Part shown: positions 25,050 to 32,164 of the stretch, one piece after another
Position numbering within the stretch: the stretch's first letter is position 1
How the letters are laid out: each line of letters begins with the position of its first letter
Assembly (NCBI RefSeq): GCF_002270355.1
Contig: NZ_NJFZ01000003.1
Location: forward strand, 284,307-348,306
DNA length: 64,000 bases
Direction: 5' to 3'
DNA from: Flectobacillus sp. BAB-3569
GTDB lineage: Bacteria > Bacteroidota > Bacteroidia > Cytophagales > Spirosomataceae
Translations under genes and position numbers: made by a program
Notes under the pieces: model-generated
Told to the model about the DNA's origin: nothing
Databases searched by the model: none
The model's input: the letters and a program-made list of their open reading frames with translations, nothing else

Positions 25050-25412
25050 CTATCGTAAATTCTTGTTGTGTGGAATATTGGCATTGTAGATGACAGCATA
25101 TTTTACAAACCAGAATGCTAGAAAGAATGGATACCAAATAAAAAAAGTTATTCCTATAAGATGACCAGTAGATTTACTGTTATTTGGATCGTCAAAAAAT
25201 GGCTCTAAGCTTTCTATTTCAACACCAGACTTGCATAATAACCAGATAATTGGTTCAAATACTAAACCTGCTATACTATAAATAAGTACCAATGGTAATG
25301 GAAAAAAAGTAAAGGCTATTACCCAAATACAACCATACAGAAAAATGAATGGAGATAATATTACCCTGAGCAACAACTTGCCTGTACTTTGGTACGATTG
25401 CTTATTTGTCAT
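25050..25412 (-). CDS. Multi-pass membrane protein
   Basis: 120 residues from ATG 25412, one nt after the previous stop region. Three hydrophobic stretches (about 12-35, 38-60, 85-108). No motif. The longer frame to 25484 overlaps the upstream gene. Confidence 0.5.
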   Translation of the reverse strand: MTNKQSYQSTGKLLLRVILSPFIFLYGCIWVIAFTFFPLPLVLIYSIAGLVFEPIIWLLCKSGVEIESLEPFFDDPNNSKSTGHLIGITFFIWYPFFLAFWFVKYAVIYNANIPHNKNLR

Positions 25413-25413
25413 T

Positions 25414-25863
25414 CTATTTCGCTTGTGTTTTTTTCTTGTCTGCCTCAATATATTCTCTAAAAACCATTGCGGCGGTTTTTTCAATTTTAAGCATTAGCTT
25501 ATCAAGCGTTTCTTCATACACATACTTAACTCTGTAAATTCCTTGATGAGTAGACCAAGAAACAGGTTTGTTATTTTCGTATCTAAAACAGTCAGCTTCA
25601 GGAACGAAAATCTCTGCAAGCAGTCCAAACTTTCTGAAATCCACTAAGGCTTGTATGAGTTCATCATTATCCTTGTAATCATTAAAATACTCTGAATTGA
25701 ACACTTCTGGAAAGCATATCTCAAAATCATACTCTTCCATATCATCGTTCAACAAATCCTTTAAATCACTATTTTCTAATGAACCAGCAATCCAAAAAAG
25801 TCTGTTAATTTTAGCTCCACGAGCTTGGTCAAATCTTTCAACTGCTTCTTGATTATTTTTCAT
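25414..25863 (-). CDS. Hypothetical acidic protein
   Basis: 149 residues from ATG 25863 (MKNNQEAVERF), mixed alpha/beta, no membrane segment. Its last residues (ADKKKTQAK) resemble those of the preceding gene (ADKGETQAK), and the DNA at the two gene junctions is similar, suggesting local duplication. Confidence 0.5.
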   Translation of the reverse strand: MKNNQEAVERFDQARGAKINRLFWIAGSLENSDLKDLLNDDMEEYDFEICFPEVFNSEYFNDYKDNDELIQALVDFRKFGLLAEIFVPEADCFRYENNKPVSWSTHQGIYRVKYVYEETLDKLMLKIEKTAAMVFREYIEADKKKTQAK

Positions 25864-26074
25864 TTTGTTTTGCTTGTGTTTCTCCCTTATCTGCTCCAGT
25901 ACATTCTGGAAATAGTATTTCTGTGAGTTCGTGATAAATTTCATTTATTCTCTTTTCCAGTTTTTCTTTCTCCAGACGGAGTCGCTTAATTTTTAACTCC
26001 ATTATCCATTCGTAGCTTCCCTCTGCAAAGCCTTTTGAATAATCCTTTGTTTCTTCTTTTCTGTGTATTGCCAT
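25853..26074 (-). CDS. Small coiled-coil protein
   Basis: 73 residues from ATG 26074. Central heptad-like helix rich in Lys, Leu and Glu (about 20-50). The untranslated start region is duplicated at 24101-24119. Overlaps the next gene by 11 nt. Confidence 0.5.
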   Translation of the reverse strand: MAIHRKEETKDYSKGFAEGSYEWIMELKIKRLRLEKEKLEKRINEIYHELTEILFPECTGADKGETQAKQNEK

Positions 26075-26089
26075 TTTTATTATCAACCA

Positions 26090-26128
26090 TTGGTCAGCCT
26101 TGTAGAGTGGCTGAATTCTACAGGGTGT
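26090..26128. repeat. Inverted repeat copy 2 (TTGTAGA...TCTACAGGG)
   Basis: Near-identical to the block at 24118-24154; here the left arm has a mismatch. It lies between the 26134 stop and the 26074 start. Confidence 0.55.
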
Positions 26129-26133
26129 TTAGA

Positions 26134-26607
26134 TTATAAATCGTCCTTAAAATTTTCTTCGATAAATGATTGTTGGAAAACATCCAAGTATATTTCATCT
26201 AGTTGGTCAAACTCTCCAAATTCGTGTTTATAGCCATGCCTATGGTTATTGTACCAATTCTCAAAAGTCAAAGCGCTAAATGAGGGTTTCCATTTGGCTA
26301 TTTCTTGGCTTAATCTAGTGTGTAAGTTTTCGAATATGGGTTCACCTAGCGTAGATAGTGCATTTGAGAGCGCCATCGCTTCATGGATTTGAAATTTCAT
26401 TATACTGTCGCCATAGTCAGATTCTTTATATTCGTACTCAAAATGAGAATGAAAGAGCGAAGCTACAATCAGGCTTGGGTCAAGTATCCAAAATGATGTT
26501 GAATTCTGCTTTTTATAATAAGCCTCTATCATTCTATTTTCACGATGAGTATAAGCCCTGAGGGCATTATACTCATGAAAGTTTATCAATATGCCTACTC
26601 GGTTCAT
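26134..26607 (-). CDS. Hypothetical protein (intact partner of the 24160 remnant)
   Basis: 157 residues, soluble, acidic C-terminus (EENFKDDL). No known motif. Overlaps the previous gene by 4 nt. A decayed second copy is found 2 kb away. Confidence 0.55.
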   Translation of the reverse strand: MNRVGILINFHEYNALRAYTHRENRMIEAYYKKQNSTSFWILDPSLIVASLFHSHFEYEYKESDYGDSIMKFQIHEAMALSNALSTLGEPIFENLHTRLSQEIAKWKPSFSALTFENWYNNHRHGYKHEFGEFDQLDEIYLDVFQQSFIEENFKDDL

Positions 26608-26789
26608 AGGTCAATTATTTCGCAAGTGTCATCAACATAGAATATCCAATCGTCACCTGCCTCATCGGTGTAATACACTCTATTTCGTAGGTCGTTTGCT
26701 TCGCCTACATAAGTTTCACCTACTTGGATATCTGAATTGGTACTTCTTTTGCCTTCAATGGCAAGTACTCTAAATCTTACTGCGTCCAT
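26604..26789 (-). CDS. Small hypothetical beta-rich protein
   Basis: 61 residues, acidic, predicted mostly beta (RFRVLAIEG...VYYTDEAGDDWIFYVDD). No family recognised. Confidence 0.5.
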   Translation of the reverse strand: MDAVRFRVLAIEGKRSTNSDIQVGETYVGEANDLRNRVYYTDEAGDDWIFYVDDTCEIIDL

Positions 26790-26821
26790 GATATTTTTGA
26801 TTTGAATGTGATTGGTTACTA

Positions 26822-27130
26822 CTACTTCTTTGGTGTTACTTTATTTGCAACTATCAGGAACTTGTTGAATCCTTCAATGGCTGAAAGAAGCTCTTTGATT
26901 GTATCTGACTGCTCTTTTTGACTTTGTTCGCTCTCCTTTTTGAGCTTCTGAAGCTCTGCTCTTAGCTTGTTGTTTTCGATTTCTTGCCTTTTGTAGGTTC
27001 GAATGATATGCTGAACTGCTTTATTTGCTGAGTGGTTAAACTTTTGGCTCATGACCTCATTGATGATTTCAACGATATCCTGATTTTCTCGACTGTTCAA
27101 ATCTCGAAGGTTAATGATTTTGAGTTCCAT
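26822..27130 (-). CDS. Coiled-coil protein with possible RHH start
   Basis: 102 residues. First 45 residues include a strand and two helices compatible with ribbon-helix-helix; the rest (48-90) is a coiled coil with many Gln, Glu, Lys. It starts a few bases after array A3, so it may be regulated by it or bind it. Confidence 0.5.
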   Translation of the reverse strand: MELKIINLRDLNSRENQDIVEIINEVMSQKFNHSANKAVQHIIRTYKRQEIENNKLRAELQKLKKESEQSQKEQSDTIKELLSAIEGFNKFLIVANKVTPKK

Positions 27131-27133
27131 ATT

Positions 27134-27245
27134 GCTACCAATATTTGATTTATGAATTGCTGTTGAGTGATGTTACAATACTTTTGCTACCAAATAAGAT
27201 CTACAGAAGAAAAAAATGCTTGTTTTCCTGGTTTAAATTGGTAGC
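27134..27245. repeat. Phased GCTACC/GGTAGC array, site A3
   Basis: GCTACC at 27134, GCTACC at 27186, GGTAGC at 27240 (spacings 52 and 54 bp) in the 117-nt gap between the 27248 stop and the 27130 start. The first core is directly before the start codon. Confidence 0.7.
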
Positions 27246-27247
27246 AA

Positions 27248-27628
27248 CTAGCGGACGGTTTTTTTCTGGTTATTATGATAGGAAGCACGATGTTTTGAGT
27301 TGCAAAAGAGGCTTCCTTTTCGTTTGTCTTTTAAGTTTTCACCGCAGAAGTGACATTGTCCTATTGGTGTAAGATTTGATTCTAAGTCGATTGAGTTATC
27401 TCCTTCGTCAATGTCCTCTTGTTCTTCCTCTGCCAGATATTTTACGATGCCATTGTCAATTAGGTAGAAAAAGTCAACACCTAAATCCAAGCAAAGAAAC
27501 TGTAGCCGAATAGAATATTTAGATTTCTCTGTATTGTTTATACATCCAAGGTACTTACCGTAAGTGTAGATAATATCCTCACGTAGTTTGATAACTTGGC
27601 TATTCGTCAAATGACTGAAATTATCCAT
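27248..27628 (-). CDS. Protein with C-terminal zinc-finger-like motif
   Basis: 126 residues. A helical N-terminal part and an acidic middle (EEEQEDIDEGD) are followed by CHFCGENL...LFCNSKHR (CxxC...C...H), a probable zinc ribbon. Likely a small DNA- or RNA-binding regulator. Overlaps the next upstream gene by about 22 nt. Confidence 0.55.
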   Translation of the reverse strand: MDNFSHLTNSQVIKLREDIIYTYGKYLGCINNTEKSKYSIRLQFLCLDLGVDFFYLIDNGIVKYLAEEEQEDIDEGDNSIDLESNLTPIGQCHFCGENLKDKRKGSLFCNSKHRASYHNNQKKTVR

Positions 27629-27849
27629 TGTCCATGTTGAAGAGTTAAAGATGCTGGCTGAATGATTTTGTTCTTGCAGTCACTTTCTGAGTCCTTGAGA
27701 AAGCTTGAGTAATTTTGGGCACTCAGTCTGCTTGAAAAACTGATAATGTTACTTTGGTTTGAGAAATCGACATTAGCTTGTTGCTCCCAACGGTCTTTTA
27801 ACCTGATAAAAGTGATTCCTCTAGCTTTTGTGATGATGATGTAGTTCAT
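27607..27849 (-). CDS. Small hypothetical protein
   Basis: 80 residues from ATG 27849 (frame open to 27867). Beta-rich first half, Ser-rich second half. Overlaps both neighbours by 20-30 nt, a compact early-region style. Not recognised. Confidence 0.4.
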   Translation of the reverse strand: MNYIIITKARGITFIRLKDRWEQQANVDFSNQSNIISFSSRLSAQNYSSFLKDSESDCKNKIIQPASLTLQHGQWIISVI

Positions 27850-28150
27850 GTGTAGATTGGGGTACATTTGGTTTAATTGTTCCTACGATATCCATGATGT
27901 CCATTTGGATGTTACCCTGAAACTGTTGTCTGGAAAGACCAAGATAATCTGATAGCCGTTTGACAATTTGCGGAGTGACATTCCTTTGTCCCCTAAGCAT
28001 TTTTCGGATATTCGAATTATCTGTATTCTCTCCGTATCCAAGCTCCTCTCTGATGATGCTGTAGAGCTTTCTTCGCTCAGAAAGAGGCATTTCTTTGTAT
28101 TTTCTCTTAATCTGGAGTGGAATTGTTGTAGGATTTTCAAAAGCCTTCAT
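27821..28150 (-). CDS. HTH DNA-binding protein
   Basis: 109 residues. A helical core (about 30-85) with NIRKMLRGQRNVTPQIVKRLSDYLGLS, here noted as RKMLRGQ then VTPQIVKRLSDYLG, fits an XRE-type helix-turn-helix. C-terminus His-rich. Probably an early regulator of element A. Confidence 0.5.
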   Translation of the reverse strand: MKAFENPTTIPLQIKRKYKEMPLSERRKLYSIIREELGYGENTDNSNIRKMLRGQRNVTPQIVKRLSDYLGLSRQQFQGNIQMDIMDIVGTIKPNVPQSTHELHHHHKS

Positions 28151-28182
28151 GTGACCCGATATTAAGTGTTGTGACCCGTTTT

Positions 28183-28458
28183 TTAGAGTGGTGTTGAAAA
28201 GACTAATCTTTTTGTTTCGTTGTCGAATCGTGCAATTTCTCCCAAATCTTTACCCGTTTTAGGCTCTTTAGCGTAGATAATCGCAAGGTCAAAGCCACGA
28301 AACTTTTTTATCATATTCTCAGCGCTTTCGATGCGCTTGTTGAGGTACTTATTCTGATAGACTTGTATCGGCGTTCCTTTGCTGGTGAGCGCAATGTTTG
28401 TGCCTGATGGCATTCTGTACTTGATATGCCATTCTGCGGTTCTGATTAATTCGTCCAT
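28183..28458 (-). CDS. Small basic hypothetical protein
   Basis: 91 residues, basic, mixed alpha/beta (TNIALTSKGTPIQVYQNKY). Overlaps the replication gene by 13 nt. Not recognised. Confidence 0.5.
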   Translation of the reverse strand: MDELIRTAEWHIKYRMPSGTNIALTSKGTPIQVYQNKYLNKRIESAENMIKKFRGFDLAIIYAKEPKTGKDLGEIARFDNETKRLVFSTPL

Positions 28459-29834
28459 TGTGATGATAAGTTTGTATTGGATATGAATGAGTAATATTTT
28501 TCTAGTGTTTCTGGGCTAGTTCTTTTTGATATTCTCTTTGCCCAGTAAAGAGATAACTCGCTAATCGAAAGGATTTTACCTTTTTGCCCACGTGGTATGA
28601 TACCAAATGCTAATGAATTCTTCGCTTTTTCTAATTCGTCCTCAAATCTTACTTCTATGAATTTCTTTTGCTCACGTTTGAGCCACACATGGGCGATTAG
28701 GAACCCACCTCTATCACGATACTTCTTCGAGAAGTAGTTAAGTGGCCAGTATGCCTCACGGTCGTACTTTTCGTTGTGCTTTTTCACTAAATCTACCTCA
28801 GCTATCTTGGTCATACAGAACGTTTTCCAGTGGATATAGCTCTCTGTGCCATTGAAGTGCCCAAAGACATCACTACCAATCAATCGCTTGATTTTCACCT
28901 CAGTTTCACCGTTAAACTTCTGTTTAGGATAGAGGTTCTTTTTGGCATAGTTCCAGAATTCTGTGATTAATTGCGCCTTTTCGTGTGGCTGAATCGGCTT
29001 TTCTTGAACTGGTTTGGTGGTTTTGTTAGGCATTGGTGACCTGTGACCTCCTAAGTGGCGATTGCGGAAGTATTCTGCTCTACCGCCAGAGTAGTTGTCC
29101 ACATCATCGGTGTCGGCGGCGCCACTGGTTTCATTTTCCTTGTCATTTGTGGAACTTTCAAGGTTATTTTTTTGGAAAGAAAGTTCAAAGGGCTCAATTT
29201 GCTTTTTTTCCCTGTCAATTTCCCTGTGTCTTTCCCCGTAATTTTCTTGGGTAGATTCAACATCTACTGCTATATATGAATTGTTTAAATTTATCCTGTC
29301 TTTTAATATCGGAAAAGTTTGCCACGTCTTAGTAATTAGGATGTCCTTGGGTAGGGCACTCAATGCCTTCAACTGAGGCTTCAAATTGACATCACCAAAG
29401 GCGATATAAAGGTTTGGAATGATTGTGTATCCCCCTGTCGAATTGTTGTCTATAATGTCAATAAAACGGGCATTTGACAGCCTAGCAAGGATATTGTAGA
29501 TGTTTCTAGTCTCGCATGAAATGAGTCTAGCCAGCTCTCTACGGGTAATATTAATGGATGGAATACTCTGACTATCAACCCATGTGGATGAATTGACCAG
29601 CTTGCGGAACATGGGCAAATACTTATAGAGAATTGCCTCCATAACCTTTTGGTGTGGAGTGCGAAGCTTCGCTGACAAACCTAGATATTGTAGGGCATTA
29701 AACTCCTGTGCAAGCGCATGGTATCGCTTGTAGACGTTTGAGCTTGTCTGCTCAAGCGTCTTAGGCATCCTTACGAAGTCTGTGTCAATCGCCGATTTAG
29801 GTGAAAATAGATTCATATTCTGAGAAATGGGCAA
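28446..29834 (-). CDS. Replication-initiator-like / winged-helix protein
   Basis: 462 residues. Residues about 95-165 (ITRRELARLISCETRNIYNILARLSNA) form a winged-helix-like segment, followed by an acidic low-complexity linker (about 200-265), and a C-terminal helical/basic domain with several Trp (about 285-450) resembling DnaD-type or primosomal modules. Size, domain layout and position at the head of the early region suggest it starts replication of element A. No rolling-circle HUH motif is visible. Similarity is by layout only. Confidence 0.5.
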   Translation of the reverse strand: MPISQNMNLFSPKSAIDTDFVRMPKTLEQTSSNVYKRYHALAQEFNALQYLGLSAKLRTPHQKVMEAILYKYLPMFRKLVNSSTWVDSQSIPSINITRRELARLISCETRNIYNILARLSNARFIDIIDNNSTGGYTIIPNLYIAFGDVNLKPQLKALSALPKDILITKTWQTFPILKDRINLNNSYIAVDVESTQENYGERHREIDREKKQIEPFELSFQKNNLESSTNDKENETSGAADTDDVDNYSGGRAEYFRNRHLGGHRSPMPNKTTKPVQEKPIQPHEKAQLITEFWNYAKKNLYPKQKFNGETEVKIKRLIGSDVFGHFNGTESYIHWKTFCMTKIAEVDLVKKHNEKYDREAYWPLNYFSKKYRDRGGFLIAHVWLKREQKKFIEVRFEDELEKAKNSLAFGIIPRGQKGKILSISELSLYWAKRISKRTSPETLEKYYSFISNTNLSSQWTN

Positions 29835-29896
29835 AGTATCGCCACAGGTTTGGTCGTCACACTACTTTCTGTAGCAGATACTTCAATTTGCTTTTG

Positions 29897-29962
29897 TTGC
29901 CAATGAGGGGTTCGAACCCTCCAGAACGCACCAAATGGGTATTCTGACACCATGAAGGGGCA
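29897..29962 (-). other. tRNA-like sequence, incomplete
   Basis: On the minus strand, GAGGGTTCGAACCCCTC makes a perfect T-arm and the ends TGCC/GGCA pair, but only 66 nt separate the ends and no D- or anticodon arm of normal size forms; instead CAGAA/TTCTG encloses a 15-nt loop. Could be a decayed tRNA or an attachment-site remnant. Confidence 0.35.
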
Positions 29963-29974
29963 TAACTTATTTAA

Positions 29975-30049
29975 CTATACGTTTCGGTCTTTTCTCCTGA
30001 ATGGTAGAATGACCACAAGCGCAATGACTATAATCAAAATAATTTTCAT
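29975..30049 (-). CDS. Tiny membrane peptide
   Basis: 24 residues, ATG 30049 to TAG 29975: one hydrophobic helix MKIILIIVIALVVILP then FRRKDRNV. Typical single-pass layout with a basic cytoplasmic end. Too short for confidence, but one of four similar ORFs in this segment. Confidence 0.4.
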   Translation of the reverse strand: MKIILIIVIALVVILPFRRKDRNV

Positions 30050-30062
30050 AGTGAGGAAAGAA

Positions 30063-30085
30063 GCTACCACACAAGGTGTGGTAGT
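30063..30085. other. Hairpin 1 (CTACCACAC/GTGTGGTAG)
   Basis: Perfect 9-bp stem with a 3-nt loop. First of three closely spaced hairpins in a gene-free stretch (30050-30206). Confidence 0.6.
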
Positions 30086-30128
30086 CTTTAAAATCTAAAT
30101 CTACACCTATTGTCTTTAGAGAAAGAAC

Positions 30129-30150
30129 CTCCCACATCATTCTGTGGGAG
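30129..30150. other. Hairpin 2 (CTCCCACA/TGTGGGAG)
   Basis: Perfect 8-bp stem with a 6-nt loop, between hairpins 1 and 3. Confidence 0.6.
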
Positions 30151-30167
30151 TCTAGCTAATCACTCAA

Positions 30168-30197
30168 TTCATAAATCCAAACAAATGGATTTATGAA
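30168..30197. other. Hairpin 3 (12-bp stem)
   Basis: TTCATAAATCCA pairs perfectly with TGGATTTATGAA around a 6-nt loop. Located just downstream of the 30207 stop, so it may be a terminator; the trio could also be a replication-related structure. Confidence 0.6.
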
Positions 30198-30206
30198 GCC
30201 TCTTTC

Positions 30207-30329
30207 TTATTTAAACCCGTCTCTTTTGTTTTTCTCGATAAAGTGCCTCACCGCAAAGAAAACGATAAATGATGGCACGAATACTTTCAAAAAAACTGCA
30301 CTCCAATGCGATAAAATACTAATTATCAT
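30207..30329 (-). CDS. Tiny membrane protein
   Basis: 40 residues (MIISILSHWSAVFLKVFV...), one hydrophobic helix and a Lys/Arg-rich end (EKNKRDGFK). Its ATG overlaps the end of the upstream ORF (ATGATAATTAG), which suggests translational coupling. Confidence 0.5.
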   Translation of the reverse strand: MIISILSHWSAVFLKVFVPSFIVFFAVRHFIEKNKRDGFK

Positions 30330-30483
30330 CCTCTAAATCGCCTCCTACGAAGTCTTTTAATTTGTCCTCCAAACTTGTTCCAGCAATAAAGCTGTAGGCA
30401 AAGTGGGCACAAAAAAAGGCAAAGCCCATAGCCATAGCGCTAACAAAGAAATCAACGAGGTTTTCAACTTCAACAGTACTCAT
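30319..30483 (-). CDS. Small membrane protein
   Basis: 54 residues: acidic start MSTVEVENLVDF, a helix rich in Ala, Phe and Met (about 12-33), acidic end GGDLEDDN. Similar in size to coat proteins of filamentous phages, but those have a basic C-terminus, so the likeness is weak. Confidence 0.5.
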   Translation of the reverse strand: MSTVEVENLVDFFVSAMAMGFAFFCAHFAYSFIAGTSLEDKLKDFVGGDLEDDN

Positions 30484-30516
30484 GTTTGTAAAAGGATAAA
30501 AGTGAGAATGATAAAA

Positions 30517-30615
30517 CTATTTTGACAATTGTTCCTTAAGCCAGTCTACAGTACACAACAAAAACTCAAGAATTCCGAAAAATAGTAACACAGGAACTAG
30601 AAGTAATGGTATCAT
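30517..30615 (-). CDS. Tiny membrane peptide
   Basis: 32 residues, ATG 30615 to TAG 30517: hydrophobic MIPLLLVPVLLFFGILEFLL then a polar end. Just downstream of the tRNA gene. Confidence 0.4.
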   Translation of the reverse strand: MIPLLLVPVLLFFGILEFLLCTVDWLKEQLSK

Positions 30616-30637
30616 ACTGTAAGATGTTAAGGTTTAG

Positions 30638-30710
30638 AAGCAAAGGCAGGACTCGAACCTGCGACCTTGAGGATATGAGCCTCACGAGCTACCATCTGCT
30701 CTACTTTGCG
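30638..30710 (-). tRNA. tRNA-Met(CAU), element-borne
   Basis: Complete 73-nt cloverleaf on the minus strand: acceptor GCAAAG/CTTTGC with an unpaired first base, D-stem GAGC/GCTC, anticodon stem TGAGG/CCTCA with loop CTCATAT (anticodon CAU), T-stem GCAGG/CCTGC with TTCGAGT. No encoded CCA. The anticodon stem lacks the three G-C pairs of initiator tRNA, so it is elongator Met or a CAU-Ile2 type. The C1-U72 mismatch is unusual. Confidence 0.85.
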
Positions 30711-30765
30711 GTGTTGTTTATGAAATGAATAGACTAAATTCGTAAGTTCAATCTACCAAAGACAT

Positions 30766-30790
30766 CAGTAGGGAACGGAACTCCCTGCTG
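30766..30790. other. Hairpin (CAGTAGGGA/TCCCTGCTG)
   Basis: 9-bp stem including one G-T pair with a 7-nt loop, in the 147-nt gap between the tRNA and the 30858 gene. A second possible stem (TATGGA/TCCATA with TACTAC/GTAGTA) follows at about 30806-30849. Confidence 0.5.
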
Positions 30791-30857
30791 TGCCAGTGGC
30801 TTCTTTACTACCTATGGACGAACCATTCAAAAATCCATAAAAGTAGTAGATTATCAT

Positions 30858-31124
30858 TTATGCAACTTCTGGTAAGGATTTGAGATTTTGCAATGTCAAG
30901 GCTTGTTCCATTTCATCGGGATGGTACATTTTTAGATACTCCCAAATTACCTTTTTTTGGACTGGAGTAAAATTGTCATACATACAATGATTACCCCAAG
31001 TTCCTTTTTTCATCCCTTTAAACGACTTATGTTCTAGGCAGTATCGTTTCAGAGCTGTTTTCGGAATATTCCCTTGGAAGAGACCGTAAACCTTCTTCCA
31101 ATTTCTAAAGTCTAGAGTTTTCAT
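30858..31124 (-). CDS. First early-region protein, hypothetical
   Basis: 88 residues, basic, helical, with several Lys/Trp/Tyr (WKKVYGLFQGNIPKTALKRY). Divergently transcribed from the HTH repressor-like gene and therefore in the position of a Cro- or antirepressor-like early gene. No family recognised. Confidence 0.5.
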   Translation of the reverse strand: MKTLDFRNWKKVYGLFQGNIPKTALKRYCLEHKSFKGMKKGTWGNHCMYDNFTPVQKKVIWEYLKMYHPDEMEQALTLQNLKSLPEVA

Positions 31125-31169
31125 AAACTTGCGCTGGTTAGAATATTTACTGATTTAATAAAAAAATGA

Positions 31170-31177
31170 TTACTTTG
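31170..31177 (+). promoter_or_regulatory. Possible -7 box for the repressor-like gene
   Basis: TTACTTTG on the plus strand, one mismatch to TAnnTTTG, 110 nt before the 31287 start. It lies to the left of the minus-strand box at 31226, so the two promoters would face and overlap each other. Confidence 0.4.
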
Positions 31178-31212
31178 TATGCAAAAAATGTACACTTTTC
31201 GTTTACTTAGTG

Positions 31213-31228
31213 TTGAAATTCATTTCAA
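31213..31228. promoter_or_regulatory. Candidate operator palindrome
   Basis: TTGAAAT-TC-ATTTCAA, perfect 7-bp arms, overlapping the minus-strand -7 box. Good candidate binding site for the divergently encoded HTH protein. Confidence 0.5.
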
Positions 31229-31233
31229 AGTAA
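31226..31233 (-). promoter_or_regulatory. Possible -7 box for the early operon
   Basis: TTACTTTG on the minus strand, the same word as the plus-strand box, about 100 nt before the 31124 start. Confidence 0.4.
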
Positions 31234-31286
31234 GTTTATTAATTTAATAATGTCAAATAATTATCTTACAATTTTTTATATATTTT

Positions 31287-31784
31287 ATGTCTAAAGTACC
31301 TATAGGCTTAATAATCAAGGATTTAATAGCCAGAAAAAATTTATCAGTAGCTAATGTAGCAACAACTTTAGGTATGTCTCGTCAGTCAGTTTATCAGAGT
31401 TTTAATAGAAAACATATGGATGAACATGAACTTGCAAGATGGGCGTCCGCTTTAGGCGTGGATAAACAAGAATTAGAGGGATTGATGGATGTTGAGAACT
31501 TTACAGAGAAAGGTCCTAACAATGACAAGTATTTACAAGAGTATTTGGAAAAACTTGAAGTAATGTTTAATCAGGAAATCTCAAAAAAGAATGAGCAGAT
31601 AAATGAACTTTTGAGAACTAATCAACAACTTGCACAGACTAACAATGCTTTAGTGATGGCTCAGTTGGGTCGAACAAATTTTAATTTGAGAATAGTCGAT
31701 ACCATCAGTTCAGAAAATGAGGAAAATGTAGGCAAAATAATTTTGTTTACGCCCTTATTTGAAGCGTTAGTAGTAACAGCTTAA
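31287..31784 (+). CDS. HTH (XRE/lambda-repressor-like) regulator with coiled coil
   Basis: 165 residues. Residues 5-65 form an XRE-type HTH (LIIKDLIARKNLSVANVA, then TLGMSRQSVYQSF). A coiled coil (about 75-125) probably mediates oligomerisation. No LexA-like peptidase signature. Divergent from the early operon and next to the integrase, the standard arrangement of a lysogeny module, so it is probably the maintenance repressor of element A. Confidence 0.7.
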   Translation: MSKVPIGLIIKDLIARKNLSVANVATTLGMSRQSVYQSFNRKHMDEHELARWASALGVDKQELEGLMDVENFTEKGPNNDKYLQEYLEKLEVMFNQEISKKNEQINELLRTNQQLAQTNNALVMAQLGRTNFNLRIVDTISSENEENVGKIILFTPLFEALVVTA

Positions 31785-31854
31785 GAACTGCGGCTATTCT
31801 CCATAGTACTTTATGATAGTGCTATATGGTTGAAAATCAGATATTTAGGTGTAG

Positions 31855-31885
31855 TTCTGTGTATTCCCGTACGGACTACACAGAA
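31855..31885. repeat. Inverted repeat TTCTGTGTA/TACACAGAA
   Basis: 9-bp perfect arms 13 nt apart, downstream of the repressor gene. It lies in the 380-nt gap before the integrase, where an attachment site would be expected in the circular form. Confidence 0.5.
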
Positions 31886-31901
31886 TTTCTCAATGACTTG
31901 C

Positions 31902-31926
31902 AAGCGAGCTTTTTAGCTCGCTTTTC
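31902..31926 (+). terminator. Terminator after repressor-like gene
   Basis: AAGCGAGCT-TTTT-AGCTCGCTT, a 9-bp stem followed by a T-rich run. The rest of the gap to 32165 (AT-rich, about 240 nt) shows no gene. Confidence 0.7.
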
Positions 31927-32164
31927 TTGTTTTTAGCATATTCCCTATTCCTGCTGAATCCCTCAAAAAAAGCTTCAATACGTGCAACCAATGCATATTT
32001 TACAATTTACTAACAATTTTACTTACATTTTTATTTTTGGGATTTTGGAATACTTTTTGACATAGAGTAAACTTTTATAATTTCTTGTTAAATTTTAAGT
32101 TTTACCAAATGTTAAAAATTCAAACAACTACCCACCTAGAAATGTAAGTATCACCCCTATCAAC

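Noticed and set aside
29897-29962. Second functional tRNA
   Set aside because: T-arm is good, but length (66 nt) and missing D- and anticodon arms rule out a normal cloverleaf.
30319-30483. Filamentous-phage major coat protein
   Set aside because: Size fits, but the C-terminus is acidic rather than basic and no signal sequence or neighbouring gene III/Zot order supports it.
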